The position numbers and the translations under genes are program-made. Below, piece after piece: positions 12,374 through 24,607 of a stretch of 64,000 nt of DNA. This DNA comes from Globodera rostochiensis. Its lineage: Eukaryota > Nematoda > Chromadorea > Rhabditida > Heteroderidae. Location of the stretch: positions 620,001-684,000 of the forward strand of contig JAEVLN010000014.1 of the NCBI GenBank assembly GCA_018350325.1, read 5' to 3'. Under the pieces are notes generated by a model. The model worked only from the letters and a program-made list of their open reading frames with translations, ran no database searches and was not told the origin of the DNA. Every line of letters starts with the position of its first letter. The stretch's first letter is position 1.

Positions 12374-15300
12374 TTAAAGACAATTATTTACGATTGTTGT
12401 GGGTAGAACAGTTGGGCCACCGGCTGACCAGGCTAAAATGTGCCGAATTAAATCAAACAAAATAAATAAAGCAATTAAAAGTGAATAAAAATTATATAAT
12501 ATTTTTTGTTACAAATAAAAATATTTTGACCATTTTGTTGTTATTGGCGCCGGCGCCGGCGGCGTCACAGCCCAAAAATTGGCCAATGCTTTGCGAGCTG
12601 AGCGATCGCGTTACGCGCGCGTCGTAGAAAAAGGCTGCGCGTGCGCAAAAACATTTTCGTGTCGAAAAAAAAATAAATTTGAAAAGCTACCGTATTCCTT
12701 GGTCAGCATATGGTAAGTGGCAAAGTCGGGGCTGGCCGAGAAGCCGGAGCGCAAATTTTGGGGCAGTCCGGGGAAAAATTCGGACACACTGCCGAACTTT
12801 GAAAATGTTGTAAATTTAATTGTTATTATTCAAAAATATTTTACTGAATTTTAGTCCATAAAATAGATTTTGTAAATTGAACGCTTATTTCTAATAAGAA
12901 ATTTCCAAATTTTTTACATTTTAACTGAATATATAATATTTATAAAAACTATAATTAAATTAATTAATATAAACAAATTGTTTCTAGAAATAATACATTT
13001 AATTTCAATTAATATTAAAAATAAATTTATTTTTACTTACCAAATGCGGCGTGTTGCTTTCCACATTGTAAGTGGCAAACACATCGTCCTGAAATTTAAA
13101 AACTCAATAAAAATATCAAAAAATAACATTTAATGGGCGGGGGGGGGGAACGGACCTTGAACAAAATTATACTTCCGTTCACTATCGGAAAAGCGCCTTC
13201 GGGGTAGAAAATGATTCGGCTGTGCAATTCGCGCGGGTAGCGACGGTCACGCCTAATTATGTTTAAATTAATTTAAATTGAATTTTTATTTTCAATTGTT
13301 TTGAAAACGCATTTTATATTTGCAATTTAAAATTTATAAAGCTTCACGTGAATTGTGCCGTTTTCTGATCGAATTCGTAGCCGAATAACATGCGCGATTT
13401 GACCAGCACTGTCAGGCGTCCAGATGAAAATGCGACGTCAACTTTTTCGGGTCCGTCGGGGAAAAACTGAAAAAATAAATATTTTTCAAAAATCGGGAAA
13501 ACCCCCGGGGGGAGGGGCTTAGACCTCGTTGATTTTGTAGGGGCCGCCGACCAATTTGCCTCTGCTCAAATGCCACGTGTAGCCGTCCTTGAACACGAAA
13601 AGCGTCTCGGAGTTAACTGAAAAAGTTTTAAAATTAATTATTAAATTTCTTTAAATTTTTGCAAAAATAAAATAAATTTTATGAAAAATAATGACCATTT
13701 GCTGCCGTCGCAATTGTGTGGGGACATTTTTCGGGCACATTTGTTGCGCCTTCAGCGTCACTGTACGGGCTGATTTTTTGGGAAAAAATATTATTTTTGC
13801 GCATTAAAAATTTATTATTTTTATTTATAATTTATTTATTTATTTATTTTCACTTAGTGCCGGCGGGCGGCGCGCCATGTGCGCGCGTCGGACTGAGATC
13901 GGCGGCGAGCGTTGGGCGCCCGGTGAGTTCGGCCTCTGAAAATTGGCCATAAAAATGATTAAAAATATAAATAAATAAATAAAATAATAATTAAACAAAG
14001 TGTAAAACACACACAGCAAAAAGCATCTTTCTTTATGTGTGATGTGAAAGAAAATAGTAAACATTTTAATTTTAAAATTGTTTTATTTCCAAGGAATTTA
14101 ATAAAAATAAATAAAATATATAATTTTTTTAATAATTAAATTATTGTCAAAAATAAAAGAATTTGAAAAGCCACAGCAGTGCAAATAAAAGAGAACATTT
14201 GTAAATGTTGCGGGTCGACCAGGCATTTAAAAAAAAATTTAGAAAAAATTTGTGGCGCTTTTCCTCAACAAATTCTAAAAAAAAAATGGCATACTTTTTT
14301 GGGGGGTCAGGTTCAGAAATGCCGGCTGAAGTGGTGTTCTTCGAGCGGTGACTTTTGTGCCATTTTTTGGCTTCCCGGGTCGACCAGGCTCTTAAAAAAT
14401 TTCAAAAAAACATTTTTCAAAAAATTGAAAAGCCTACAAAACAAAAAGCCAACGAACGAACGAACTTTTCTTCTTCAATTCGCCAAGCGTCAGCGGCGCC
14501 GGGCAAACACAACACAAAACAACGGAATTGTCTTCATCGCCGGCGGCGACATCACTTATAAGTGCCGAGTCACGCTTCACACGCATTCGGACGCCAACCG
14601 AATTTGTTTTCTTAGCAAAAAGCACTAAAAAATGCCAAAAATTTAAGCAAAAAACAAAAAATGAAAGTGGGGGGGGGACGAAACGGGAATGGGACAGTTT
14701 TAGTCTCGAAGAAGTTTGATAGCACACAAAAAAGGCATTCATTCATCTAGGGCTGCAGCCGCGGGGGGACGGGGAAAACTGGGGATCCCCGGTTTGTCCG
14801 TCCCCGGTATCCCCGTTGCTGAATTGGGCCGTAAAAAGCGGTGCCAAATGTTTTGGTGGAGGTGGCGGGTGAGTTAGCAATTTTTTCCTGCGCCATTTCA
14901 AACAAAGCTTTAGGCATGCACGCTAATTTATAAATTTTGGGATTGAAAAAAGCTTTAAATTTATTAAATCCTTGTAAAAAGGGAGAAAACAATTTAAATT
15001 AAAGCCCCAAGTAGATGGATTAAAAGTAGAAAGCCCAACACCGGGTCGGGATCCCGTTGGGATTTTCTCGGAGTGCCACGGGATTTTTTAATTGTTCTTC
15101 GGAATTTATCGGTGAATTTGGTCGATGTGTCGGGATGCCGACCAAACCATTTTTTGGGAATTTTCGGCACCGGCACCGGTACTGACTTAGCCGGGACTCC
15201 AAAAAATCGGGTTGGCCAATCTTTATTTAAAATGCCCGTTATTCTGTGCATAATTTTGTGCTTTGTGCCAATCAAAATGTGCCTTCTCTCTTTCTACTAT

Positions 15301-18300
15301 ATTACATATATTATTTATTGATTAAAAATAGGTTTAATTAGTTGCAATTAAAGTTTTATTAATATTTATTTAAATAATGTTGTTTATTAGCATAACGTTT
15401 GTGCAAAAATGGTTAATTAAGCGTGCCAACAAAACAACATAAAAAGGCGCCAAACAAATTAATATAAGCCCACCGTAAAGCGCTCGGAGACGTTCAACAT
15501 CGTCATTGGAGATCACGGGTAACTATTTTGTTAATTATTTTTAAATTTAATTTTAATTAATTTACATGCTCGCCAACGGGCCGTTCAAACATTGGGAACA
15601 TCACCGAATTCTCGTCACCCGAGTGGCGAAGGCCAAGCGCATGGCCAATCTCGTGGAGCAGTACCTGGACGGGGCCAACGTTTTAGGGACACAATTCATT
15701 TAAAAAAAATTTAAATTTATATAATAGGTAATTAAGGCCCGGATTTACATAAAAATAAGCCCCACATTTGGTTTGAAACGTCCAGAGGTGTGTAAAATTT
15801 TGATTTTTTGGCCAGAAAATGCCGAAAAATAACAATAAAATCAAAAAATGTAGCCCAAATTAAAATTGATTTTATTTGGCAACTTTTTTAATCATTTTTT
15901 TGATAATTCTTTTTTTTTTGTATTTGCCCAATGAATGACAAATTTATCCATAAAAACCGGGCCTTAATAATAATAATTTAAAAAATAAAATAAATAAAAT
16001 GTTCTTTTACCAAGAAAATGTCGAGTTTTCCCTTAAAATAAAATGATTAAAAATTGTTTTTAAATAAATGTGCCGTTATAAACCACAAATTTACCTCTTC
16101 CTGCGTTTGGAATGTCGACCATTTCTCGTCCGCATTCAATGAAATGTGCGCTTTGGGCGGTGAGGACGCTTTGGCAACGGCAAGGCCTTAACATTTAAAT
16201 ATAAATATATTAAAAATATTAATACAAAATATGTCAAAAACCGGGCCGAACTCGCCGAATTTCGGGTGGAGCAAGCAGTGTCCAGAAATTGGGATTATTA
16301 TCAGCAAAATTTTTGGGATTAATGCTTCAACCCGCATTTTTGCGTCTTGCTGCGGGTGCTTCTGCATTCATTGGATAGCAAGCGTGCATCCAAAATGCGT
16401 CTCTGCACGCATGCACAAGGCGAGTCTCGTCGCATAACGCATGCACAAGGCGAGTCTCGTCGCATAACGCATGAACAAGGCGAGTCTCGTCGCATAACGC
16501 ATGCACAAGGCGAGTCTCGTCGCATAACGCATGCACAAGGCGAGTCTCGTCGCATAACGCATGCACAAGGCGAGTCTCGTCGCATAACGCATGCACAAGG
16601 CGAGTCTCGTCGCATAACGCATGCACAAGGCGAGTCTCGTCGCATAACGCATGCACAAGGCGAGTCTCGTCGCATAACGCATGCACAAGGCGAGTCTCGT
16701 CGCATAACGCATGCACAAGGCGAGTCTCGTCGCATAACGCATGCACAAGGCGAGTCTCGTCGCATAACGCATGCACAAGGCGAGTCTCGTCGCATAACGC
16801 ATGCACAAGGCGAGTCTCGTCGCATAACGCATGCACAAGGCGAGTCTCGTCGCATAACGCATGCACAAGGCGAGTCTCGTCGCATAACGCATGCACGAGC
16901 CCCCCCCCCCCCCCTAAACATAAAAATAATTTTTGCCTGTTTTTTCGTCCTCATCATTTTTTGCCGCCTTTTTGCTGCGGTCGGAGTCAAAGGAGAAAAT
17001 GATTTGGGCATGATCGGCATTCCCGGTCTCGAGGAAGTCAATTTTGATCACAATTTCCCATGCGTGGAATGCTTGCGCAATTAATTCTCTGGAAAAAGAA
17101 AATTTAAAATAAATTACAAACTTATTACACGGTATTTAGTCAGTTCATTATTTAAATGCTAAACATTTTTACAAAAATATTGTAAAAAAATTATTATTCA
17201 TTAAAATAAAAAGGTAATAAAACAAAAATTAAATGAAATAATGAACCAATAAAAAATACCTATTCAAAAAAATCTCAATTATATATCCCAATTAAGTTTA
17301 GTGAACAACAAATTTGTTTTAATTAAATTATAAAAATTTGTTTGTTGTAAAATAAATTCAAATATTAAAATTTAAATTTAAAGACTTCATTTCTTGTCGC
17401 GTGAACTGTTGCGGAGCCGTTGAATTCAGGTTCCAGAACAGCGTTGAACGTTCCCAAATTTCTGGCGTCCCTGAATTTTAAATGGCAAATGCCGGCGGGT
17501 CTTTGGAAAAAAGATGCATTTTTTACACCTCAAAATGCCATTTTTTTGCCGTAGGGCATTGGCGCCCGAGGGGTCGACAAAAATTGAAAAATTCAAAAAA
17601 AAGAATGCCCTCCCCCACCTGTGTAGCCGTCGTCAGTGTTTGCACAGCGTTTCCATGACATTTTTTGTAGCGTCGGCAAATTCACTGTGCCCGTCTGTTG
17701 AATGCCCAAAAATTCTTGGAAATGCCTAAAAATTTTGCAAAAAAAACTTTTTTTTTTTTTGTTTTAATTTTCATTTTAACATACTTAACGCCCTGAACAG
17801 GGCCATCATCGGCATGCTTCATGTGACCAAATTCCTTCAGATAAGCCTTAAAAAACAAATGATTTTAACTTTTTAAAATATTTTATTCTAAATTAATTAA
17901 ATTTATTTTAGCGATCATTTTACTTTTAATTAAATGAATGATTAGGAATTTACCTTAACAAAGTCGGGGTCAAAGTCCAAATTGGGAGCGGACGGCACTT
18001 TTTGTGCCGCCGTACTTTTTTCGTCGTCCTCTTCGCCCTGGACGCCGCCGCCCAACTCGGCCGGCTTCGGCTCCTTCAAATGGTCCACGCGAACATCGTT
18101 TTCCGACTGATTCAAAATAATGGCATTTAAATTAAATTTAATTTAAATGGTAAAAATTGAAATGGAATTTAATTTAAATGGCAAAAATGGAAATTTAATT
18201 TAAATGGTAAAATTGGAAATTTAATTTAAATGGTAAAAATTGAAATGGAATTTAATTTAAATGGCAAGAATGGAAATTTAATTTAAATGGCAAGAATGGA

Positions 18301-19133
18301 AATTTAATTTATATGGTAAAATTGGAAATTTAATTTAAATAGTAAAAATGGAAATTTAATTTAAATAGTAAAAATGGAAATTTTATTTAAATGGTAAAAT
18401 TGGAAATTTAATTTAAATAGTAAAAATGGAAATTTAATTTAAATAGTAAAAATGGAAATTTAATTTAAATGGTAAAATTGGAAATTTAATTTAAATGGTA
18501 AAAATGGAAATTTAATTTAAATAGTAAAAATGGAAATTTAATTTAAATAGTAAAAATGGAAATTTTATTTAAATGGTAAAATTGGAAATTTAATTTAAAT
18601 AGTAAAAATGGAAATTTTATTTAAATGGTAAAATTGGAAATTTAATTTAAATGGTAAAAATGGAAATTTAATTTAAATAGTAAAAATGGAAATTTAATTT
18701 AAATAGTAAAAATGGAAATTTTATTTAAATGGTAAAATTGGAAATTTAATTTAAATGGTAAAAATGGAAATTTAATTAAATAGTAAAAATGGAAATTTTA
18801 TTTAAATGGTAAAAATGGAAATTTAATTTAAATGGTAAAAATGGAAATTTTATTTAAATGGTAAAAATGGAAACCTTTTTTTGAGCTAATTCTTAATTGT
18901 CACTAAAAATATGCAAAGGGCAAATAATCCGCCGCCCTAAAAAGCATCAGAAATTAAAATTGAATTTTTTGAAAATTTAAACAAATTTTGTCGGCTACCT
19001 TTAATCCCTGCGCCTCCGGGTTGCCATCGGACGGGTTGCCGCTGTTGCCACGTGAAAAGCAGCCATTGGATTGTTCGGGGTGGAGGAGGAAAATTGGCAA
19101 AATAACAAAAAATAATTTGGCGTAATGCATCAT
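12374..19133 (-). CDS. matrix metalloproteinase with hemopexin domain, 17 exons, 533 aa
   Basis: Secreted zinc endopeptidase of the M10A/MMP family. Exons (minus strand, from the start): 18999-19133, 17954-18106, 17785-17846, 17619-17725, 17386-17470, 16937-17088, 16095-16186, 15566-15664, 15474-15522, 13854-13935, 13696-13760, 13525-13616, 13348-13466, 13156-13252, 13041-13088, 12691-12796, 12374-12432. They sum to 1602 nt, in phase throughout. A signal peptide starts MMHYAKLFFV. The prodomain has FQEFLGIQQTGTVNLPTLQK and a cysteine-switch equivalent KRCANTD, altered from the usual PRCGVPD. The catalytic site is HEIGHALGLRHS with the Met-turn SVMFP. A short hinge leads to a hemopexin domain (ETLFVFKDGYTWHL, EFFPGLPQNL) bounded by Cys in PEKCPH and in the terminal NNCL. 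Exon 16937-17088 seems to use a GC donor. The acceptor at 15664 is the only AG available there, so a few residues before HEIGH are uncertain. Substrates are unknown; MMPs cleave matrix and cuticle proteins. Confidence 0.93.
16411..16893. repeat. 30-bp GC-balanced minisatellite, 16 copies, in an MMP intron
   Basis: The unit contains GCACAAGGCGAGTCTCGTCG followed by CATAACGCAT. Copies are identical except one base in the third (ATGAACAAGG). Because 30 is a multiple of 3 and the unit has no stop in most frames, long spurious reading frames appear on both strands. It lies between MMP exons at 16186 and 16937, so it is intronic. Confidence 0.95.
18130..18872. repeat. about 26-bp AT-rich tandem array in an MMP intron
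   Basis: Roughly 28 imperfect copies of a unit centred on GGAAATTTAATTTAAATGG, with variants AATAG/AATGG and TTTAATTT/TTTTATTT interspersed. Located in the first MMP intron (18107-18998). Confidence 0.93.
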
Positions 19134-19497
19134 TCAAATTTTGGGTTCTAAATATAATTAATTATATGGAAAAACAGAAAGATTCTGACAAAAATTGTAT
19201 TAAATTTTAAAAATTCCGGCACAATGACTTCATCGCCACTTTCGTTAAGAATGCCCCCCCCCCCCACTTCGAGTGTGAAATGATCGCGAAAATAGTGAAT
19301 TTATGCTGCGCATTGAACACCAACCGATCAATCATCAAAAAATTTTGCCCCGGGAGGCAAATGCCCCCCCCCCTCCTCCCCCGAAGGGTTTTTTTACGAG
19401 CGATGGGGCGAGTCGCGCGGACGAACGGCAAAAAATGAATTCATCAAATTCAGTCTCAAATTAATCCACACATTGGTGGTTTGGAAAGTATAAATAT

Positions 19498-19762
19498 AAA
19501 ATATTGCATCAGAAAAGGGACAAAATGGCGAAATCAAAACAAAATGACGTCAGAAAGGGACAAAATGGCAAAATCAAGACAAAATGACGTCAGAAAAAAG
19601 ACAATGGCGAAATCAAGACAAAATGACTTCAGAAAGGGACAAAATGGCGAAATAAAGACAAAATGACGTCAGAAAAGGGACAAAATGGCAAAATCAAGAC
19701 AAAATGACGTCAGAAAGGGACAAAATGGCAAAATCAAAACAAAACGACGTCAAAAATGCACA
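19498..19762. repeat. about 40-bp tandem repeat, 6-7 copies
   Basis: The unit holds GGGACAAAATGGCGAAATCA and AGACAAAATGACGTCAGAAA. It includes the palindrome TGACGTCA, the consensus CRE (bZIP) site, in most copies. Situated about 360 bp upstream of the MMP start codon, so a regulatory role is conceivable but not shown. Confidence 0.88.
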
Positions 19763-22262
19763 AAAATGGCGACAAGCCAGGATTTTTATTTGAATGGATT
19801 TAATTAAATCTTTAATTCATTTTTGAATTTGAAAGGATTCAATTTTTGTTTAAATAAAAAAACGATTTTCAATTGGCGTTCCCATCGAAAATTTTGCTGG
19901 AAAATTGAGCATTCATTGGCAAGGTCATCGGCGAAAGTGTGCGATTTTGAAAAATTGGGAAAGAAAAAGAGCGATTCAATTGGGCAGTTGAACATTTTGT
20001 GATGCGTAAAATGTGAATTTTTGCAGAAATTTAAGAGAAAATTATGGAATTAAAAAAATATATATATATGAAAAATTAGTCAAAATCGTAAAAAACAAAG
20101 CGTTTTCTAAATTTAACATATTAAAACATTTAGAAAAAATCAAAGACTTTCTGATTTATTTTAGTTTTTAATGTTAAAAACGTGCATATTTGTATTCGAT
20201 TAGAAGCCATTTTGGAAATAAAAGGCGCCTAGGCTTTTAGCTAAAACAAATTTATTCAAAAAAATGAAATTAAAAAATGCCTTTTTTATATGCTCAAACT
20301 GTTAAAGGTTGAGGAAAGGTTTAAAAAAACGATTATAATATTCAATCAAACTATAAATGGATAATTTTAAACTTTTTTAAAATTTAATTTGGCTAAATTT
20401 AAAAATCTTAGATAAATTAGAAGAAGAAAAAGAAAATGGGACCGTACGAAACTTTCAAAATTTAAACTTTCTGAGGTTCTTTGTGTGTGTGCGTCAACAA
20501 CTTTCATTTGTTTTCAAAGTAATTCCAAATTTTGCGCCGCCTCAAATGGGAAAATTTTACTTTATTTTGTGTACATCGCCGTCCCCTCCGGGGCCATTTG
20601 CGCGCGCAGTTGGGAACTTTTTGCCTCGAGCGCGGCAATTTGTGATGGCCCCCGAGGGGGGGGGGGGTGTCGTCCGTCGACCAATAGTCTCTTTTCTGTT
20701 CACTCACTTTTTTGGTTTTGTTGGCGAGAGGGGGGGGGGGGGACGTTTGGCGTTTTGTGTGATGGCCCCGTGGGCGATTAGTGTGTAAAAATTGGGTTGG
20801 GCGAGAGAAAGAACAAAAGGGCGCCGGCGGCGTCCGCCGATGAATGTGCGCGAGCGATTTGGGTGACATAAAACAGACAATTCGATTAGACAATTAGAGA
20901 GAGTCCAGACAGGCAGAAAAGTCTGTATGTATTACCAAAAAGTGATCAGCAGGTTTAGATTAGATAGGGACCGGCACTCGGAATCCCGGCCCCGATCATC
21001 CCGATCAGATCTTCTGATCAGCAATGAGTCCATCAAAAAATCCGACGATTTTTACTCAAAGAGCACAAAGAGAGTCAAAACAAAAGATCAAAGCTTCTTC
21101 AACAAAAATCAACATTTTTCCAACGACCGTAAAGTTTGTAAAAGTTCATTTTGCCAAAATTTGTGATCAAAATTCTAAAAGTTTTTGTTTTTCAAACCGC
21201 AGAAACAAAACCTGTTTTTGAAAAATCGAATAAAACGTAAATGGGAAAGTGAAGCAAGTAATGCCTGTGCTCATTCACCTGAAACACACGCTGTTTTGCA
21301 ATGACTGGGCCCAATAATGAGCGAGAGAATTAAAGTGATCAAAACAAAACAAAAAATGCAAAAAATTATAAATTAAATCTAAAAATTGGTGGTAGGAAGG
21401 CACTCCCGGAATGCCATCGGAAAACTCAGAAATCCGGCTAACCAAGTCAAAACCCGGCACACGGAGCCCCCAAACCCGGCAAATTCCCGGTTTCCTAGCC
21501 AAAATGGCACCCCCTTGGAATGACAACAGTGGCTAATAGCTAAAGCTCATAAAGCTCAAAATTAGAGCCTTAAAAATAAAAAATAATTTAATTAGCAAAA
21601 TCGGATAAATACGCTAAAGACAAAATATGCCTCTTTTTTTTCTCCTCAACCTTTTAAAACGATCTTTTTTTTGACAAAAGAAGGCATAAACTATCTGATC
21701 GCTGTTGATCTGAAAAGCAAAGAATCCCATTCTGATATGAACTAATCTGGCACTTTAAATGATTTACTATAAATAATATTATTATTTTTAAATTTTTCAA
21801 TGGAATAATTTAACAAATTGGTGACAAAATCGCGCGACCGACGATCGACGGACGGGGGGGGGGGGAAAGGAGGGATATAAAAACCCCCCAAGCATTTTGT
21901 GTGTGTTTATTTTTGTTTGATCATTCCCGCCGGGCCCAATTTTTGTCCAACTTTTTTTGATGGGAAGCGATTGGGCCGCCCGCCCGCCCACCGGCGGATG
22001 AGTCACACAATCCGCGCAGCGATAAAAATGTTGTTGAGGCCATAAAACATTTAATTTTTGTTACTGAGAAAAGTAAACAAAAAGAAAATGAACGCCGCCG
22101 CCGGCGCCGCCGCGAGAGAATCGTTAAGAATTTAAACGACGTTTTACGGCTCATTGAAAAAGATGCGACGACATTAAACCGGTGAACGATTGAGAAAATT
22201 TGCACTTTTTTGGGGGGGGGGGGCGGGAAAGATTGTTTTGTGAATCATCGATAAATGTAACG

Positions 22263-22398
22263 AAAATTAACAAATTAAATTTTGTTTTTACTGTTAAAAA
22301 CGGAAAGATTAACAAATTAAATTTTGTTTTTACTGTTAAAAACGGAAAGATTAACAAATTAAATTTTGGTTTTACTGTTAAAAACGGAAAGATTTTTT
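22263..22398. repeat. 42-bp tandem repeat, 3 copies with internal hairpin
   Basis: The unit contains TTTTTACTGTTAAAAACGGA then AAGATTAACAAATTAAA; TTTTTA and TAAAAA arms can form a small hairpin. Intergenic. Confidence 0.88.
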
Positions 22399-24607
22399 TC
22401 ATTGGCATTAGTCACATTTTGTTAGAAAAAATATTATTATTATTTTATTCATTTTAAATTATTTTTGGCCATTTGAATGTTAGCGAATAATTAAACAATT
22501 AATTAAATATATTTTGAAATGCTGAAAGGACCATAAAACTGATCAGCAGATCTGATAAAAGCTTGACTTTCAATCGGAGGCGGACAAATCAGACCAAAAT
22601 AATCCGAATCTCCGTAATTACGGACTAAGCCCGGCAAATCCGTAATTGCACCCCAAAAAGGGTCCGTAATCCATGATTACGCGACCACCGCTGCTTTCGA
22701 CAGACTAAATGTGATCAAATTTGAAATTTGGTTCAAATTTGATCATTTAAAATTGATCAGACAAGAAAAGCTTGGCTTTCAAACCTGATTTGATCATTTA
22801 AAATTGAACAGACAACACGATTTGACCATTTAAAATTGATCAGACAAAAAAAGCTTGGCTTTCAAAACTGATTTAATCATTTAAATTGATTAATCTAAGT
22901 GTTGGAAAATCCAATTTGGCCAAGCCCAAAAAAAAGGAATAAATACAAAAAACTGTTCTCTTCCGTTGTCGATGTGATCACTGATCAATGCAATGCGACG
23001 ATTTTGTACCTCTGCCCTATCCGATCACCAAAATCAATCATATTATGCTCTATTACCTAAGCTGTGAGCAATTTTTGGCCCCATTGAGTGAGTGCTCTTA
23101 TGCGCAAATTGAGGGGGGGGGGGCCGAGTGTTTCTTCCCCCCCCCCCCACGGCCCCGGAGGGGGGAAGAGCGAGGAAAGAAATTGCAATTTTGCACAAAT
23201 AAAAAAATGTTCTAATTATTTTTTATAGGTAAAAGGCCCAAATTTTCATAAATTTTGTTACATCCCCCCTCCCCCGACATTACCTTGACCCCGGATACGC
23301 CCCCCTCCCGAAGAACCCCGACCTTCGACTTTCCCACTCCCGAAGGGTTGGGGAGCAACCCCAGTTCAATCTTTGAAGATGAGCAAGCAAAAGCCAAGCG
23401 TTGAAACAACCAAAAAAAGTTTAAAATGAATCTTTTTTGAAAATTTAGCATATTTTGCAGTTTTTAATTTGTGACTTTGAGCTGTCTAATCAATGGGCGG
23501 CTTTGTGGAGCATAGCTTCTCTATAAAGACTTCTCGCTTCGAATAATATCAATTTATTGGATTTGGTTGATAAGGTCAAAAGTTATGGTGCCCTCCCTAA
23601 ACACGGGGGAAAAGCGCCGGGGGGGGGGGGACTTTAAAGAGTTAAAATTTGGGCGCGGAACCGGAACGGACTCTCAAGCCGGATTTAGCCGAATTGAACC
23701 CCGGGAATCGCTTTATTTTAATGCAGGGGTGGCAAATTGATTTAAAAGGTCAAAAAGCGCCGCTCTTTGGCACTTTTTGTGCTTATGGATTTAAAAGAGT
23801 TTTTTATTTTTTTTGGTCTTTAAGAGTTTTTTTTTTATATGGAAAAAAATATTTTTATTTTTTGGGGAAAAAAAAATACCTCTTTTATTTTGCAAATAAA
23901 TATTTTATCTTTTTTTGACATATTTTATTTAGAATTTATTTTTTGGGTAGATAAGGAAATGTTTTAATGTTTTAACAAAAATGCACAAAAAACGAATTTT
24001 GGATATTTTAAGAATTTCGAAGCATATTTGGCAAAAAGGGTTAAAAATGCCAATTTTGGGATCCATTTGGTGCCTAAATGGTTCTAACTCTCTCTCTAAA
24101 AAACCAATAAATGACGTCAACGGAAGTTGTCGTAGGAATAAAATCAATCAATAAAATTTAAATTAATTTATTAAAATAAAAACAAAAATTATTGCCATTT
24201 ATTATTATGTATAGTTAGGGAGGGCCCGGATTTATATGCAACAAAATATGGCATTTTTAGCCAAAATATGCTTCGAAATTCTCAAAAAATATGCAAAATT
24301 CGTTTTTATTGCATTTTTGTTAAAACATTTAATTCCAATGATGAGATGAAGCTATTATTAAGCCAAGCCTTTCGATTGGACAAATATCAAAAAATTTATG
24401 GTCACAAAACTAAACAAGTTTTAAAATCCAGAATTTTATAATTTTCTGTTCTGAGGCGCTTCGTCACAAATTGACGATTCGAATGTCGTCGAATCGTCAA
24501 TTTTTAACTTAAATATAAAATCGAAGTGTTTAAATATAAGCAAAACTAAAAAAGAGATAGAATAATGTCTTTTAGGCTTGTCACTAATTAAATTTAAATT
24601 AGCTAAA

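Larger units (their letters stand above)
19134..24607. other. 5.4 kb gene-poor region
   Basis: No convincing exon set. Contents: poly-C/G runs (near 19255, 19370, 20660, 20730, 21846, 22211, 23115-23165, 23620), small tandem repeats, TGATCA-rich stretches (20940-21030 and 22540-22990), and GC-rich dispersed fragments at 21400-21530 and 23270-23350. Its right end, from about 24094, is the start of a segmental duplication. Reading frames here are short and low in complexity. Confidence 0.6.

Noticed and set aside
16319..17084. Long frames of 174-245 codons on both strands with 10-residue repeats
   Set aside because: They are the 30-bp minisatellite read in several frames; the region is an intron between well-supported MMP exons.
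20483..20893. Overlapping frames on both strands near 20.5-20.9 kb
   Set aside because: Caused by GC-rich, G-run-containing sequence; composition is repetitive and no frame is preferred.
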